Below, in pieces: positions 38,730-40,156 of a stretch of 40,156 nt of DNA. Within the stretch, counting starts at the first letter, position 1, and the number at the start of each line of letters is the position of its first letter. A model generated the notes under the pieces. The model was not told where the DNA came from. It did no database searches and was given only the letters and a program-made list of their open reading frames with translations. The stretch comes from Anaerolineaceae bacterium (GTDB taxonomy: Bacteria > Chloroflexota > Anaerolineae > Anaerolineales > Villigracilaceae): the NCBI GenBank assembly GCA_009885525.1, contig VFKN01000035.1, positions 1 through 40,156 on the forward strand. The letters run 5' to 3'. A program made the position numbers and the translations under genes.

Positions 38730-39295
38730 TGATGTGCTTCTCTCTTTGGGTTAACAATGGCATACATGCGAAGATCACATGGCTTATTCCGCCAAATTTG
38801 ATAACTATGAAGTATGCCTTCAAACCGCATTCCGCTTTTCTCAAGCACTCGGACAGATGCCAAGTTCTCTGGTAGCACTACTGCTTCAATTCGCACCAGA
38901 TTTATTTTATCAAATCCAAAATCAATTAATGCTTTGACGGCTTCAGTTGCAAATCCCTGCCCCCAATATGCACGAGAGATTGTGTAGCCTAATTCGACAC
39001 GGCGATTGATGCGGTGCGGAATACTGGTATTGATGATGCCAATCAGTTTTTTATCCGAGCGATGTTCAATGCCCCAGGCGCCAAGTCCATCCTTTTCATA
39101 TTCTTCAAGAAACTCGTTTAGATTCTCACGGGTTTCTTCAATGTTTTTATAGTGTTCCCAAGGCACGTACTGATCGATCTCAGGGTCGGAGGCGTATTCA
39201 TAGAGATCATCAAGGTCGGTAAGACGCAGGGCGCGTAAAATCAAATGAGAGGTTGAGAGAGTTGGGAAAGGGGTGAATAGGGTTTTGAGATCCAT
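38726..39295 (-). CDS. GNAT acetyltransferase, RimJ/RimL-like
   Basis: 189 residues: LFTPFPTLSTSHLILRALRLTDLDDLYEYASDPE at the start, VELGYTISRAYWGQGFATEAVKALIDFGF with the acetyl-CoA loop, and IEAVVLPENLASVRVLEKSGMRFEGIL at the end. A long upstream open extension overlaps the membrane-protein gene and is rejected; MDLKTLFTP at 39295 is used, 16 bp after that gene. No clear ribosome site. Coupled to the chimeric ORF by an ATGA overlap. Confidence 0.85.
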   Translation of the reverse strand: MDLKTLFTPFPTLSTSHLILRALRLTDLDDLYEYASDPEIDQYVPWEHYKNIEETRENLNEFLEEYEKDGLGAWGIEHRSDKKLIGIINTSIPHRINRRVELGYTISRAYWGQGFATEAVKALIDFGFDKINLVRIEAVVLPENLASVRVLEKSGMRFEGILHSYQIWRNKPCDLRMYAIVNPKREAHQ

Positions 39296-39311
39296 TTGGA
39301 TAAGTTTAGTT

Positions 39312-40001
39312 TTACGATAAACCAATTCGCCGCAAATGTATTCCCATCCAGATATACCAAATAGGAGCGAAGACAGCACCGATGCCTGCTGTGGCTGTTC
39401 CTGCGTCTGAAACGACCAGGCTGGGAATGACCGAAGTGGCAAGCGCCAGGAAGTAAATGAAAGCGCCGACGATTCCCAAATATGCCAGACCCTTGGGCCA
39501 GGCATTCCCGCGTAACGCGAGCAGACTGATAACCAAAGCCCATAAGCCGACCGCACCATACGCGAGCCAACCTTGAACATCGATCCATTGTGGCGCGCCT
39601 GGGACGGTCAACACCGCTCGCATTGCTTCCGTGCCCGTTACATACGCATTCGCTCTGGCAGTGGTGTAAACGATCGACCAGTAATTATCAAGGATGACCA
39701 CCGCGAATGCAATTGTTGCGAGTGTACTCGTCCAGCGCACCCAGCCTTCGTTCAAATGCTGAACTGTTTTTGAAACGGCAGGTATTACAGCCAGCGCAAA
39801 GACTGCACCAAGCAATAATGCCCACCAATTTGTCAGAAGCATGATTTTGTTTTCTTGGTAATACATAAAAGGTGACTGAGCATTGGGAACTCCGCTCAAA
39901 ATAGATGGTATTAAGACTCCAGTGATTCCAACGACTAGATACGAAAACCCCACGAGTACGGAACTGATACCGCCAAGTTTATAAAGTGAATTGTCTTTCA
40001 T
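39312..40001 (-). CDS. Integral membrane protein, function unknown
   Basis: 229 residues with about six membrane helices (GGISSVLVGFSYLVVGITGVLIP; WWALLLGAVFALAVIP; TLATIAFAVVILD; WLAYGAVGLWALVISLLALRG; AYLGIVGAFIYFLALATSVIP; IWYIWMGIHLRRIG). The layout recalls DUF4386-type proteins, but the match is by impression only. AAGGAGAGC precedes the ATG. It is first in the minus-strand series that runs to the transporter-HEAT gene. Confidence 0.8.
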   Translation of the reverse strand: MKDNSLYKLGGISSVLVGFSYLVVGITGVLIPSILSGVPNAQSPFMYYQENKIMLLTNWWALLLGAVFALAVIPAVSKTVQHLNEGWVRWTSTLATIAFAVVILDNYWSIVYTTARANAYVTGTEAMRAVLTVPGAPQWIDVQGWLAYGAVGLWALVISLLALRGNAWPKGLAYLGIVGAFIYFLALATSVIPSLVVSDAGTATAGIGAVFAPIWYIWMGIHLRRIGLS

Positions 40002-40063
40002 GTTGCTCTCCTTGTTAAAGCATGATTTTGCATAACTTTAAAAAATTTCAAACTTGCTAATTG

Positions 40064-40156
40064 TTACGAATTGCCTAACGCCAACTGGATCGCCTGCTCC
40101 ATTGTCATGGACTTGCCTTCCGCCCAGAGCGTGTTGAACTCCGCTTCGGGGAGCAT
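40064..40156 (-). CDS. C-terminal end of an AfsR/TPR-type regulator or ATPase (partial)
   Basis: Only the last 30 codons are in the window: EAEFNTLWAEGKSMTMEQAIQLAL, then GNS and TAA. The ending AEG-x-MT-EQAI-AL is typical of the tail of large Chloroflexota/Actinobacteria STAND-ATPase and TPR regulators (AfsR, LuxR/MalT, cyclase-type). The rest lies beyond the right edge. The methionine at the edge is internal. Confidence 0.6.
   Translation of the reverse strand: MLPEAEFNTLWAEGKSMTMEQAIQLALGNS

Noticed and set aside
38726..39580. 284-residue GNAT frame starting at 39580
   Set aside because: The extension overlaps the membrane-protein gene in another frame; the GNAT fold begins at MDLKTLFTP (39295).
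1..40156. CRISPR array, prophage, integrase or defence island
   Set aside because: No regularly spaced repeats, integrase, capsid or nuclease/ATPase defence genes were seen; the only such module is the toxin-antitoxin pair.

Overview
The window looks like chromosomal DNA of an uncultured or environmental member of the Chloroflexota, most likely class Anaerolineae. This is inferred from gene content and style, with no database search: split gcvPA/gcvPB, a DUF1786 protein, Thr/Pro-rich surface linkers, multi-GAF/SpoIIE signalling proteins, AfsR-like C-termini, and very many intergenic hairpins built from short near-repeated words. No rRNA, tRNA, CRISPR array, phage or intact insertion sequence was seen.

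Layout. 1-9.0 kb is mostly on the minus strand: a membrane-anchored surface protein, a DUF1786 protein, a rubrerythrin-VIT1 iron transporter, then the glycine cleavage operon gcvH-gcvPA-gcvPB. The operon has a clear promoter, a tandem glycine riboswitch and an overlapping terminator; gcvT is absent here. Three small membrane proteins follow, two of them tandem paralogues. 9.2-19.7 kb is a signalling island: a membrane GAF/PAS histidine kinase, a REC-PAS-HD-GYP phosphodiesterase with an Rcp1-like REC partner, a lone REC plus a GNAT protein, a fossil regulator, and a partner-switching set (STAS, RsbW-like kinase, multi-GAF PP2C phosphatase). 20-25.6 kb holds a secreted helical protein, a trans-sulfuration PLP enzyme, a membrane-tethered S74 autocleaving surface protein, a PIG-L deacetylase and a PilZ protein.

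25.7-27.9 kb is a compact four-gene operon (VOC, BNR beta-propeller, ThiS/MoaD-like protein ending in Gly-Gly, ABM monooxygenase). Its near-consensus promoter is filled by a perfect 10+10 bp palindrome. 28.4-30.2 kb has a 126-bp MITE-like element with 13-bp terminal inverted repeats and a 9-bp target duplication. The right-hand duplication supplies the -35 box of a promoter for a leaderless, Thr/Asn-rich 39-codon ORF that ends at an intrinsic terminator in front of an aminotransferase gene. 30.3-33.1 kb encodes an unusual fusion of a glutamate-cysteine-ligase-like domain with an M20 metallopeptidase. A Phd/YefM-PIN toxin-antitoxin pair follows, with a visible promoter and operator.

34.1-40.1 kb is a tightly packed minus-strand series: membrane protein, GNAT, a chimeric 44-codon ORF coupled on both sides by ATGA overlaps, LLM oxidoreductase, GNAT, and a large transporter-HEAT-cNMP protein. 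The C-terminal end of an AfsR/TPR-type regulator sits at the right edge.

The most interesting items are the operator-controlled BNR/ThiS operon, the MITE-promoter-leader arrangement, the GCL-M20 fusion, the S74 protein with a MYRF-like Ser/Lys dyad and a membrane anchor, the repeat-expanded glycine riboswitch, and the in-frame capture of intergenic repeat words by genes.
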